Assembly: GCF_024919275.1 (NCBI RefSeq) | Contig: NZ_JANWGH010000002.1 | Location: 682,001 to 746,000, forward strand | DNA length: 64,000 nucleotides | Direction of reading: 5' to 3' | From: Algoriphagus limi | GTDB lineage: Bacteria; Bacteroidota; Bacteroidia; Cytophagales; Cyclobacteriaceae | Part shown: positions 45,057 to 53,182 of the stretch, piece by piece | Layout of the letters: each line of letters opens with the position of its first letter | How positions within the stretch are numbered: the stretch's first letter is position 1 | Translations under genes and position numbers: made by a program | Notes under the pieces: generated by a model | What the model was told of the DNA's origin: nothing | The model's input: the letters and a program-made list of their open reading frames with translations, nothing else | Databases searched by the model: none

Positions 45057-46337
45057 CTAAAAATTCGTGGAGGGGTTGATTTTCAGGCGAAGAGAGTCGA
45101 TCCGGTGTTCTTGCTTGGACACGATTGTAAAAGTAAAAGGACCAATTGTCACTGACTCCCCTTTCTTGGGAAGGTTTTCTGTATAGGATAAAATCAACCC
45201 AGATAGCGTTTCATAGTCTCCAACAGGAAGATTCCACTCATATTTATCGTTCAGATAATCAATTTCATGGCGGGCACTCAGCAAATATTCCTGATCAGAG
45301 ATTTTTTGCTCGATCAAATCATCGCTGTCATATTCATCTTCAATTTCCCCGAAGATTTCCTCAATAATATCTTCCATAGAGACAATTCCACTCGTGCCGC
45401 CAAACTCATCCACTACCAAAGCCAAGCTTTTTCGCTCTTGAATAAATTGGATCAATAATTCATTCGCCAAAGCGGATTCAGGCACAATGATGATTGGTGT
45501 GAGAATTTCTTCAATGGTTTTAGGCTTTTTGAAAAGCTCCAGTTGGTGGCAATAGCCGATCACATCATCAATCGTTTCTCTATAGACGATGATTTTGGAA
45601 TGTCCACTTTCAGCAAACACTTCCTTTAATTCCTCCACTGTATCCTCTACCTCCACAGCAACAATATCAGTACGAGGAATCATACATTCCCGGACTCGGA
45701 TGGTTTTGAATTCTACCGCATTGTCAAAAATCTTGGTGTCAATCTCGGCATTTCCCTCTGAGCGATCTTGATAAAGGTGATTTTGAATAAAGCTGTTTAA
45801 ATCAGTTACTGTAAACACAGGCTTGTCTTCGCTGTATTCAAGTCGCAAAACCTTCGTGATGAAAAAACGGGATAGACCTACTACAGCCCAAACGACCGGG
45901 TACATTACATAGTAAATCATCAAAAATGGAATCGCAAAAAAGTGAAGCATGCTATTTGGATTAAGCATGAAAATACTTTTAGGCAAAAATTCTGCTGTTA
46001 TTAATACAATTAAGGTGGAAATCAGAGTTTGTAAAATCAAAACAACACCCTCTTGATTAAAACCTTCCGGAAGCCAGTTTGCGAGAGGCTCTTCCAAAAG
46101 AAAGGCCATAAAAATCCCGTAAAGAACCAAAGAGATGGTGTTTCCCATCAGGGTGGTTCCGATGAATTGGCCAGGTCGTTGAACAAAGCTGCTCAGGATT
46201 TTTCCACTCAAGGCTCCCTGCTTGCTTTGCAGTTCGATTTGCAGTTTGTTGGAGGAGATGTAGGCGATTTCAATACCAGAAAAGAGGGCCGAAAACAGCA
46301 GGGTAATAATGACGTAAATCAAATAGCTCGTTTCCAT
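45057..46337 (-). CDS. CorC/HlyC (CNNM) family transporter-associated protein with CBS domains
   Basis: This 426-residue protein has a DUF21/CNNM membrane domain (about 1-150, starting with LLFSALFSGIEIAYISSN), a CBS pair (about 200-330, CMIPRTDIVAVEVEDTVEEL and SLALVVDEFGGTSGIVSMEDI) and a CorC_HlyC domain at the end (YLLSARHEIDYLNDKYEWNLP). Such proteins act in magnesium/cobalt efflux; a Flavobacterium member (GldE) is needed for gliding. In Bacteroidota it commonly sits between ppiD- and lptC-like genes, as here. Confidence 0.93.
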   Translation of the reverse strand: METSYLIYVIITLLFSALFSGIEIAYISSNKLQIELQSKQGALSGKILSSFVQRPGQFIGTTLMGNTISLVLYGIFMAFLLEEPLANWLPEGFNQEGVVLILQTLISTLIVLITAEFLPKSIFMLNPNSMLHFFAIPFLMIYYVMYPVVWAVVGLSRFFITKVLRLEYSEDKPVFTVTDLNSFIQNHLYQDRSEGNAEIDTKIFDNAVEFKTIRVRECMIPRTDIVAVEVEDTVEELKEVFAESGHSKIIVYRETIDDVIGYCHQLELFKKPKTIEEILTPIIIVPESALANELLIQFIQERKSLALVVDEFGGTSGIVSMEDIIEEIFGEIEDEYDSDDLIEQKISDQEYLLSARHEIDYLNDKYEWNLPVGDYETLSGLILSYTENLPKKGESVTIGPFTFTIVSKQEHRIDSLRLKINPSTNF

Positions 46338-46340
46338 GGC

Positions 46341-46547
46341 CTATCGCTTTTTCTTTTTGCTTTTTGGAGATGACTTTTCTTCCTCTTCTGCCTTCTTGGT
46401 TTTTCGATATTGAAACCAAAATAGCAAGGCTACCGCAAACATAAAAATGGTATAAGAGTAGCCGATGCCAACGGTAAGCGTTTGGTGGATGCCAATAATT
46501 ACCAAAGCCAAAGCAAGGGAAAGGATTAATACGTCTGCAAGTTTCAT
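46341..46547 (-). CDS. Small two-helix membrane protein with lysine-rich tail
   Basis: This 68-residue protein has two hydrophobic segments (about 5-23 and 29-46) and a C-terminal tail of mostly E, S and K. Its start overlaps lptC by 4 bases and its stop lies 3 bases before the CorC-like gene, so it is translationally embedded between the two. I know no function; the position suggests an envelope role. Confidence 0.82.
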   Translation of the reverse strand: MKLADVLILSLALALVIIGIHQTLTVGIGYSYTIFMFAVALLFWFQYRKTKKAEEEEKSSPKSKKKKR

Positions 46548-47086
46548 AGACCTTCACCGGGTAGAAGCGTTCTGCTGTCCCGGACATTTTTTAGCGTGTA
46601 ATTTGTGAAGCTTTCGTCAGCGGTCATTCCGGTACCGTTAAAGAGCGTCTGCTTATCTCTTACGGTTACAAATGTTTCCGTGTAAATAATTTTTTTGGTT
46701 GGATCCCAATACAATTCTTCTGCCTGAAGACTTTGATCTTCCAGCATATTGATGACTTGTACATCCCCAACTCCTCGATAGAGATTGTCCTTTTTATTAA
46801 AATAGCCTTTATCTGCTCGTAGGGTAGTGCTTAGGGTTCCGTCTTTTTCATAGAATTGGATTTCCACACCTTCAGGAAACTCCATATCTCCTTCCAAATA
46901 TTCATACTGTTTGGGAGCACGGATTTCAGATCGAAGAAGAGCAGAATCAGATTGAACCACATGAATATTGGTGGCCATATTGACAGGACCTTCATAGACT
47001 TGCAAGGCAGCAGCATCCACATTTTCCCTGCAGGAGGTTACAGCCCAGCTAAAAAGAAGCAATCCGATGACAAGAATTCTATTCAC
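46544..47086 (-). CDS. lptC: LPS export ABC transporter periplasmic protein LptC
   Basis: LptC anchors the LPS transport bridge at the inner membrane. The 180-residue protein has an N-terminal hydrophobic stretch ending in VTSCREN (a possible lipobox) and the LptC/OstA beta-jellyroll pattern: SALLRSEIRAPKQYEY, EIQFYEKDGTLSTTLRADKGYFN and YRGVGDVQVINMLEDQSLQAEELYWD. The start is GTG at 47086, since there is no in-frame ATG before the signal. It follows a terminator, so it probably starts a transcript with the small membrane protein and CorC-like genes. Confidence 0.92.
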   Translation of the reverse strand: MNRILVIGLLLFSWAVTSCRENVDAAALQVYEGPVNMATNIHVVQSDSALLRSEIRAPKQYEYLEGDMEFPEGVEIQFYEKDGTLSTTLRADKGYFNKKDNLYRGVGDVQVINMLEDQSLQAEELYWDPTKKIIYTETFVTVRDKQTLFNGTGMTADESFTNYTLKNVRDSRTLLPGEGL

Positions 47087-47123
47087 AGCACAAAGATACG
47101 GGAATTGACTAGATGAGTTCCAA

Positions 47124-47152
47124 CAAAAAAAGGCAGCCCGAAGACTGCCTTT
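47124..47152 (-). terminator. Intrinsic terminator after the TPR gene
   Basis: AAAGGCAGTC and GGCTGCCTTT (minus strand; arms 47143-47152 and 47129-47138) form a 10-bp stem with a TTCG tetraloop, followed by TTTTTTTG. It lies 18 bases after the TPR gene stop and 38 before the lptC start. Confidence 0.93.
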
Positions 47153-47170
47153 AATTATTGCTATGTGATA

Positions 47171-48475
47171 TTAATCTCTGGTCGCAAGGGTTACTGTTTC
47201 ACCTATCCAGCATCCAGTGTTCATACTCTGACCAGCTTGTAGGCCTTCAGTAAATAGTTCTTCCTTGGAAGGGAATCGGGCTCTCGCTTGAGCCATACCC
47301 TGAGAATCTCCTGCTCGCTGATAAGCATTGTATGCTGCAATGTAGATTGAGTAGTCTTTTGCTCTAGACTGACCACCTCTACAATCGTTGAAGGAGTTCA
47401 TATACAATTGTGCGATCAAGGTATAAGCATCTTTTACAACTTCTTCATTTAGAGAAGCAGCAGTTTTTGCAGCGTTTCTTGCATCTGATTTTCTACCTAA
47501 GTTACCGTAGATCTTTGCAAGTTCCATTTGCATTTCAGACCGCTGAACATCGTTTTCTGCCAACTCAAGAGCCTTTTGAACAACAGGGAGAGCCTTTTCG
47601 AAATCTTGCTCTTGCATGTAGCGCATTGCTCGGACTTGAGAGGTAGAGTATGTTGGGTTCTTGGAGTCGATTAGTTCCAATGCAGCCAAGAAGGCATTAG
47701 AAGAGAAACACTTGTATTGTACAGAGTATTTGAAAATCTGATTAGCCAAAGCCTCATTGGTAGGATCAGCCGCCAATTTTGGTCCCATGTTGTTTTCGAT
47801 GAAGTCACAATCGATCAATTTCATCGCCACCAAGATGGTCTCTGTTGTGCTTTTTGGTCTGGAAACATCCTTTCCTGCTGCAGCTGCTTTGTCCAAATGC
47901 TCTTGGATTTTGTCATAAATAGCCAAAACCTCTTCAGGCTGATAGGCCTTGTTGTAAGCATTGTGTCTGTATACTGCATCGAAATAAGCAGAATAAAGGT
48001 CTACTAGAGACAGTTCTCCGTTCAATTCGATAGCTCTTTCGAAGTCAGCAACTACATCGCCTAATTTTTCCTTGGTTCCTTTATAGAAGCCATATCCGAA
48101 ATAAGCTTTGTTTTCGATCCACTTATCAGCATTGTTGAAAATTTGATCGCGCTTATCGTAGATAGCCATTACAGAATCTTGGTATACTCGCTTTTGGGCT
48201 TCATCAGCAGTAGCATCAGCGGCACCTTTGTATACAGTCACACCATTGATATAGATTGACTCGTTAAGCTCAGGAACATTCACAAGCAGCCAGTTTAGAG
48301 GCTTAGTAGCTTCCACGAACTGCTCAGACTTCATGTAGTCTGTGTAAGCGGCGTTAAGTTCACGCGCTTTAGCTTCTTGCTCAGAATCTGCGGGCCAATT
48401 CCATCCATCCTGGGCCTGCACCATGCCTGCCAGGAGTAAGGCTGAAAGCCCCAGAAGGGTTGATTTAATTTTCAT
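47171..48475 (-). CDS. Exported TPR repeat protein
   Basis: This 434-residue protein starts with a signal peptide (LLGLSALLLAGMVQAQ) and is helical throughout, with TPR-like units such as FEKALPVVQKALELAENDVQ and MELAKIYGNLGRKSDARNAA near 290-335. Four or five cysteines are present. It is conserved in this position in Bacteroidota between an outer-membrane protein and lptC, so a role in outer-membrane or envelope assembly is plausible but unproven. It ends at a strong terminator and follows the outer-membrane protein gene by 36 bases. Confidence 0.87.
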   Translation of the reverse strand: MKIKSTLLGLSALLLAGMVQAQDGWNWPADSEQEAKARELNAAYTDYMKSEQFVEATKPLNWLLVNVPELNESIYINGVTVYKGAADATADEAQKRVYQDSVMAIYDKRDQIFNNADKWIENKAYFGYGFYKGTKEKLGDVVADFERAIELNGELSLVDLYSAYFDAVYRHNAYNKAYQPEEVLAIYDKIQEHLDKAAAAGKDVSRPKSTTETILVAMKLIDCDFIENNMGPKLAADPTNEALANQIFKYSVQYKCFSSNAFLAALELIDSKNPTYSTSQVRAMRYMQEQDFEKALPVVQKALELAENDVQRSEMQMELAKIYGNLGRKSDARNAAKTAASLNEEVVKDAYTLIAQLYMNSFNDCRGGQSRAKDYSIYIAAYNAYQRAGDSQGMAQARARFPSKEELFTEGLQAGQSMNTGCWIGETVTLATRD

Positions 48476-48511
48476 GGTTTCTGTTGGTTTTATTCGGTTT
48501 AATAGTAATCT

Positions 48512-49795
48512 CTATTCAAATACACGCTTGTAGAACCAAGTGTTATCGTTCAATGAGAACCCAAGCGAGAAATTCACATAGGTCTCTCTGACCAATCCTT
48601 GCTCCAAGGTACCTCGGCGTCCCACTTTGACAGCCAGGTTGAGTAAGGATAATTGATTAACACGAAACGAGGTTCCAAAGTTAATGCCAAGGTCATTGAT
48701 TGTAGTTTGGTTCAGATAGTAGGGAGTCTGTTGGAACTCTACCCCCACCCTATAAGTGGATCGTTTAGCGAGATTGTCAACGGACAAATAATCCGGCACA
48801 ATTTCAAAACCAAGGCCTACTTTTATTGCTTCTCGGAGACTCAAAGGGTCACCCAAGAAAGATCGGAATCCTGTAAAATCTTGGTACTGACCTTCCAGAC
48901 CGATCACAAATTTATTCAATCTTTCAAAACTAACCCCAAATCCGTAACGATTTGGTATATAAACACTTCCCTTCTCGTCGTTAGCGAGAAGATCACCTGG
49001 CGTTTCGGGGTCGCTAGCTTGCCCAAATGCTGCCAGTTTGGCAAAAGCTTTTCCACGGACATCCCCTAAAGTCTGATAAATGGCACCAAGATGAAGGTTG
49101 CTGTTTTCATTCAGCCGGAAATAGTAGTGGGCACCGAATTTTAAGCCTACATCACTGATTGTTAATCTTTCATAAAATTCAGATGAGTTCCCTACTTGGG
49201 TCCCCAACGAGTCATAAATCGCCAATTGGTTGGTTCGTATGGTAGAGCCAAAAAGATAGGAACCGTGAACGCCAATACTTAGATTTTTTGCCAATAAAAA
49301 TCCTGCACTTAGGTAAGCTTCGGAAATACCCCCATCTCCTGTGATGGTATTAAAGCTGTTAAGCTGTGTACCTGCTACCTGACTTGTAATCTCTAAATCA
49401 TAGTTTACCGATGTAAGCTGATTCAAACCCATTCCCATAGTAAACTTGGTAGGCTTGAACGGCAAAGTCATAGCAATATATGAAAGGCCACCTCCATCTA
49501 CATCTGAGGATTCACTTCCATTATTTGCGTTGATACGCTTGTAATTGAGGGCAGCTTGGAAATTAAAAATCGTATTCCTTGTCTGAAGGGCAGGGTTCAC
49601 CACATTTGGATTCCATCCGGTTCCAAAACTGATCCCCAAACCTCCTGTTCCCTGATTATGGGTTAATCCGGAGTAATTGAATTCTCCGATTCCCAAAGCG
49701 GAATAGGTTGAAGCACTGGACTGAGCCTGTACCTCTCTAAACAAGAAAAGGGTGCAGCAAACACCCAGCAAATGCCATTTAAATCTGTTTAACAT
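48512..49795 (-). CDS. Outer-membrane beta-barrel protein (OmpP1/FadL/PorV-like)
   Basis: This 427-residue protein has a signal peptide (LLGVCCTLFLFREVQAQ) and alternating beta strands to the end, finishing with LNDNTWFYKRVFE. The start of the mature part, STYSALGIGEFNYSGLTHNQG, is typical of Bacteroidota FadL-like or PorV-like barrels, and the pattern continues with NPALQTRNTIFNFQAAL. Substrate unknown; some homologues take part in export or transport of hydrophobic compounds. Its start overlaps the end of coaX by 17 bases, so the two are coupled. Confidence 0.88.
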   Translation of the reverse strand: MLNRFKWHLLGVCCTLFLFREVQAQSSASTYSALGIGEFNYSGLTHNQGTGGLGISFGTGWNPNVVNPALQTRNTIFNFQAALNYKRINANNGSESSDVDGGGLSYIAMTLPFKPTKFTMGMGLNQLTSVNYDLEITSQVAGTQLNSFNTITGDGGISEAYLSAGFLLAKNLSIGVHGSYLFGSTIRTNQLAIYDSLGTQVGNSSEFYERLTISDVGLKFGAHYYFRLNENSNLHLGAIYQTLGDVRGKAFAKLAAFGQASDPETPGDLLANDEKGSVYIPNRYGFGVSFERLNKFVIGLEGQYQDFTGFRSFLGDPLSLREAIKVGLGFEIVPDYLSVDNLAKRSTYRVGVEFQQTPYYLNQTTINDLGINFGTSFRVNQLSLLNLAVKVGRRGTLEQGLVRETYVNFSLGFSLNDNTWFYKRVFE

Positions 49796-50501
49796 TGTGG
49801 TTTAGAATGCAATTTAATCCTCGCAGGACCAAATTTGGGACTACAAATATGTGGTCTTTTGCCAATGATTCAAAAGATTGTGCATCACCCCCACAAATAA
49901 ATACCTGTAAATCGGAGAATTTCTGCTTGAGCTCGGCAATATAGCCCTCCATTTCATGGGCTATTCCATACCAAACCCCGGCTTTCATTCCTTCCAAGGT
50001 ACTTGTACCAATGGGTGAATTCGGCTTTCCTTCTAGCTCAATCATAGGGAGTCTTGCGGTAAACTCATGCATGGCTCTCGCTCGCATCCGCAAACCCGGG
50101 CTGATCGCACCTCCTCTATACACACCCGTAGGGTTTACCAATTCGAAAGTCATGCAGCTGCCCAAGTCAATTGCTAAAACGGCTTTTCCTCCAGCCAAAT
50201 TCCAAGCTCCAACAGCTGCTGCTATTCTATCCAATCCGAGGGTTTGTGGGGTGCTATAGCCATTGGTAATGGGAAGCGGAGTATTCCATTCCAAAAAATG
50301 AAATGGGAATGTCAGCTCTTTGTGAAGCTCATCTTTTGACCATCGAACGGAAGAAATCAGGCAAGCATCAAAGGCTGTTTCTTCCCATAGGGACTTTCCT
50401 TCAGCGAGTTCCTGAAAGGATTTTTCCCAAATCAATTCATCCTCTTCGAAAAAAGCCGATTTGATCCGAGAGTTACCGATGTCGATGATTAAGTTTTTCA
50501 T
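49779..50501 (-). CDS. coaX: Type III pantothenate kinase
   Basis: First committed step of CoA synthesis: pantothenate phosphorylation. From the ATG at 50501 the protein has 240 residues; an upstream TTG would add nine residues without homologous character. Landmarks are LIIDIGNSRIKSAFF (ASKHA phosphate 1), GLDRIAAAVGAW, AIDLGSCMTFELV (phosphate 2) and GGAISPGLRMRARAMHE. It begins an operon with the outer-membrane protein and TPR genes, the usual order in Bacteroidota. Confidence 0.96.
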   Translation of the reverse strand: MKNLIIDIGNSRIKSAFFEEDELIWEKSFQELAEGKSLWEETAFDACLISSVRWSKDELHKELTFPFHFLEWNTPLPITNGYSTPQTLGLDRIAAAVGAWNLAGGKAVLAIDLGSCMTFELVNPTGVYRGGAISPGLRMRARAMHEFTARLPMIELEGKPNSPIGTSTLEGMKAGVWYGIAHEMEGYIAELKQKFSDLQVFICGGDAQSFESLAKDHIFVVPNLVLRGLNCILNHNVKQI

Positions 50502-50600
50502 ATGACAAAAGGCCTGCAAAATAACCAATTCAAAAAAGCCTACTTTTTATCTTTTCTAAAATTATCTTTAATCCTCGTTTAACTTAACAAACATTAACCC

Positions 50601-51671
50601 ATGGAGAATTCTGCTGAATTAATCGGTTTGATGTCCGGTACTTCAGGTGATGGATTGGATATCGCTTATTGCCGATTTGAAAAAGGAGATCAATGGTCCT
50701 TCAAAATTCTCCACGCGTTGACTAAACCCTTTCCAAAAGAGCTAGGAACATTACTTCAAAATTCCCATCTCCTTTCTTCTGAGCAATTGACACAATTGGA
50801 TGTGGATTTTGGGGCTTGGATGGGAACGCAGGTTCGGAGCTTTTGTGAGGAAAAAAATCTAAATCCTCTGGCAGTTTGTTCTCATGGGCATACCGTTTTT
50901 CATCAACCTGCAAAAGGATACAGTCTCCAAATCGGTAATGGTTGGGCTTTGCATAGACAGAGTGGATTCCGGGTGGTAAATGATTTCCGAATGCTGGATG
51001 TTCAGCTTGGAGGTCAGGGAGCTCCTTTGGTGCCAATTGGGGATAAATTACTTTTCGGAGAAATGGATTTTTGCCTGAATCTTGGTGGTATTGCCAATAT
51101 CTCCATGGAAGAAAAAGGGAAGCGTTTAGCCTTCGATACTTGTCCGTTTAACCTCTTACTTAATCCTTTTGCAGAAAAATTGGGTGCTGCCTATGATGAC
51201 GGAGGGGAGTGGGCTTCCGAAGGTAAAGTGAATAGTGATTTACTAAGCCAACTCAATAATTTACCTTATTACGAACGAGTTGGAGCCAAATCCTTGGGGA
51301 GAGAAGATATGGAAAAGGATTTTTTTCCATTACTGGAAAACTCGGATTTAGATGAAAAAGATATTTTGGCGACCCTCGTTGAGCATTATGCCATCCAAAT
51401 CAGTCAAGTCATTCTTCAATATACAGGTGATTCAGCCCCACGCGTATTGATTACAGGAGGGGGAGCTTATCATGAATTTTTTATTTCCAGGTTAGATTTT
51501 TACCTAGAGTCTAATTGGGAAAAGGCAGAGGTTTCTTCTACACTCATTGAATTTAAGGAAGCATTGGTTTTCGCCTTTTTGGGTTATCTGCGGATTTTAG
51601 GAATCAACAATGTGCTTTCCGATGTAACTGGTGCCGGAAAAGATTCCTGTTCAGGGGTAATTTATGGCTGA
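50601..51671 (+). CDS. anmK: Anhydro-N-acetylmuramic acid kinase
   Basis: Phosphorylates and opens 1,6-anhydro-MurNAc from recycled peptidoglycan to MurNAc-6-phosphate. The 356-residue protein has LIGLMSGTSGDGLDIAYC at the N-terminus (ATP phosphate loop), CSHGHTVFHQPAKGYSLQIG, DFRMLDVQLGGQGAPLVPIGD and VLITGGGAYHEFF. All family motifs are complete. It is divergent from coaX by 99 bases. Confidence 0.97.
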   Translation: MENSAELIGLMSGTSGDGLDIAYCRFEKGDQWSFKILHALTKPFPKELGTLLQNSHLLSSEQLTQLDVDFGAWMGTQVRSFCEEKNLNPLAVCSHGHTVFHQPAKGYSLQIGNGWALHRQSGFRVVNDFRMLDVQLGGQGAPLVPIGDKLLFGEMDFCLNLGGIANISMEEKGKRLAFDTCPFNLLLNPFAEKLGAAYDDGGEWASEGKVNSDLLSQLNNLPYYERVGAKSLGREDMEKDFFPLLENSDLDEKDILATLVEHYAIQISQVILQYTGDSAPRVLITGGGAYHEFFISRLDFYLESNWEKAEVSSTLIEFKEALVFAFLGYLRILGINNVLSDVTGAGKDSCSGVIYG

Positions 51672-51692
51672 TTTTGAGTTTTGAAGGGTGAG

Positions 51693-51713
51693 AAATCCCC
51701 TCATGGATTTTTT
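51693..51713 (+). terminator. Weak terminator-like hairpin after anmK
   Basis: AAATCC (51693-51698) pairs with GGATTT (51705-51710) around a six-base loop, followed by three further T. The stem is short, so confidence is modest. Confidence 0.4.
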
Positions 51714-51736
51714 CTGGGCTAGGCTGGATAATTTTC

Positions 51737-51744
51737 TATTTTTG
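51737..51744 (+). promoter_or_regulatory. Bacteroidota-type -7 box for the dehydrogenase gene
   Basis: TATTTTTG matches TAnnTTTG and lies 26 bases before the ATG at 51771. No -33 TTG was found at the right distance. Confidence 0.5.
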
Positions 51745-51770
51745 CGCCACAGATATAAACCCAAAGAAAC

Positions 51771-52997
51771 ATGCAAGAGCTACTTAAAAGGTTTGAAAAT
51801 AAAAAACCTGAAATCATTTTTGAATGGTCCGACTCAGAATCTGAAGCTGAGGGCTGGGTAGTGATCAATTCCCTTCGAGGAGGGGCTGCTGGAGGAGGAA
51901 CCCGAATGCGAAAAGGACTTGATAAGCGAGAAGTAGAATCCCTTGCCAAGACCATGGAGGTGAAATTTACAGTTTCCGGTCCAGCCATCGGAGGAGCCAA
52001 ATCAGGAATCAATTTTGACCCTAATGATCCTAGAAAAGCGGAAGTTTTGGAGCGGTGGTACAAGGCTGTTACTCCATTATTGAAAAATTATTACGGAACG
52101 GGTGGAGACCTCAATGTGGATGAAATTCATGAAGTAATTCCTATCACGGAATCTTATGGTATCTGGCATCCGCAAGAAGGTATCGTGAATGGGCATTTTC
52201 ATGCAACTGAACCCGAAAAAATCCGGAAAATCGGTCAGCTTCGTCAAGGGGTTTCCAAAGTTCTAGAGGATCCAAAATACACACCAAATGGTCCTAAAAA
52301 GTACACCGTAGCCGATATGATTACCGGATATGGAGTAGCTGAAGCAGTTCGACATTACTATGAAATCTGGGGTGGAGATATCAAAGGAAAACGTGCTGTC
52401 ATCCAAGGATGGGGGAATGTAGGCTCAGCTGCTGCTTGCTTTTTGGCGGTGGAAGGCGTGAAAATCGTCGGTATTATTGATAAAAATGGTGGATTGATCA
52501 ATCCAGATGGGTATACCTTGGATGAGGTTAGAGAATTATTTGTTAACCGAAAAGGCAATCAGCTGGTAGCGGATAATTTGATGTCTTTCGAAGAAATCAA
52601 TGAAAAAATATGGGATTTGGAGAGTGAAATTTTCATTCCGGCAGCAGCTTCCCGATTGATCACCAAAGACCAATCAGATCGAATGATCAAAGCAGGTTTG
52701 GAGGTGATTTCTTGCGGAGCAAATGTTCCTTTCGCCGATCCGGAAATATTCTTCGGACCTATTGCAGCTTGGACAGATGGACAAGTTTCAGTAATTCCTG
52801 ATTTCATCGCCAACTGTGGCATGGCTAGAGTATTTGCTTATTTAATGAGTGAGAAGGCGGAAGTAACTGATGAGGCGATTTTCTCCGATGTCAGTCAGAC
52901 AATTGGGAATGCGCTTCGTAAGACATATCAAGAAAACCCAGAAAAAACCAAACTAGCTGAAAGCTCCTTTAAAATAGCTTTGGCTCAACTCGTGTAA
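51771..52997 (+). CDS. Glu/Leu/Phe/Val family dehydrogenase
   Basis: This 408-residue protein is an amino acid dehydrogenase: NSLRGGAAGGGTRMRKG (about 31-47) and FTVSGPAIGGAKSGINFDP (about 65-83, with the catalytic Lys), the dinucleotide-binding region AVIQGWGNVGSAAACFL and the C-terminal half VIPDFIANCGMARVFA. The GGxKSG pattern is like glutamate/leucine dehydrogenases; which amino acid is deaminated cannot be told. It has its own -7 box and ends before an extended hairpin. Confidence 0.92.
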   Translation: MQELLKRFENKKPEIIFEWSDSESEAEGWVVINSLRGGAAGGGTRMRKGLDKREVESLAKTMEVKFTVSGPAIGGAKSGINFDPNDPRKAEVLERWYKAVTPLLKNYYGTGGDLNVDEIHEVIPITESYGIWHPQEGIVNGHFHATEPEKIRKIGQLRQGVSKVLEDPKYTPNGPKKYTVADMITGYGVAEAVRHYYEIWGGDIKGKRAVIQGWGNVGSAAACFLAVEGVKIVGIIDKNGGLINPDGYTLDEVRELFVNRKGNQLVADNLMSFEEINEKIWDLESEIFIPAAASRLITKDQSDRMIKAGLEVISCGANVPFADPEIFFGPIAAWTDGQVSVIPDFIANCGMARVFAYLMSEKAEVTDEAIFSDVSQTIGNALRKTYQENPEKTKLAESSFKIALAQLV

Positions 52998-53009
52998 AAG
53001 TATGCATTC

Positions 53010-53057
53010 AGAAAGCTCGGTTGGCATTAATTTTTGATTAATTCCGTCGAGCTTTCT
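53010..53057. repeat. Long nested hairpin after the dehydrogenase gene
   Basis: AGAAAGCTCG (53010-53019) and CGAGCTTTCT (53048-53057) pair perfectly over 10 bp, and inside them GGC-ATTAAT and ATTAAT-T-CC (53023-53031 and 53037-53045) form a second stem with a five-base loop. TGCATT/AATTCTGCA-like flanks extend the symmetry. There is no T-run right after it, so it is an atypical terminator. It contains the 13-mer GTTGGCATTAATT found also at 13564-13576 in reverse complement. Confidence 0.6.
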
Positions 53058-53182
53058 CAATTCTGCATTGGGCGAATTCCGGCAAAATCTGTAGCTTAGC
53101 AAAGCTCAGGAGGATAGATTAGTCAATAAATATTTTGCTTAATTTTATCCGAAATCGAACGCAGCACACCTAGAAGCAAAAA

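Noticed and set aside
49779..50528. Longer coaX starting at the codon at 50528
   Set aside because: This start is not ATG and the added residues have no family similarity; the ATG at 50501 begins the conserved KNLIIDIGNS.
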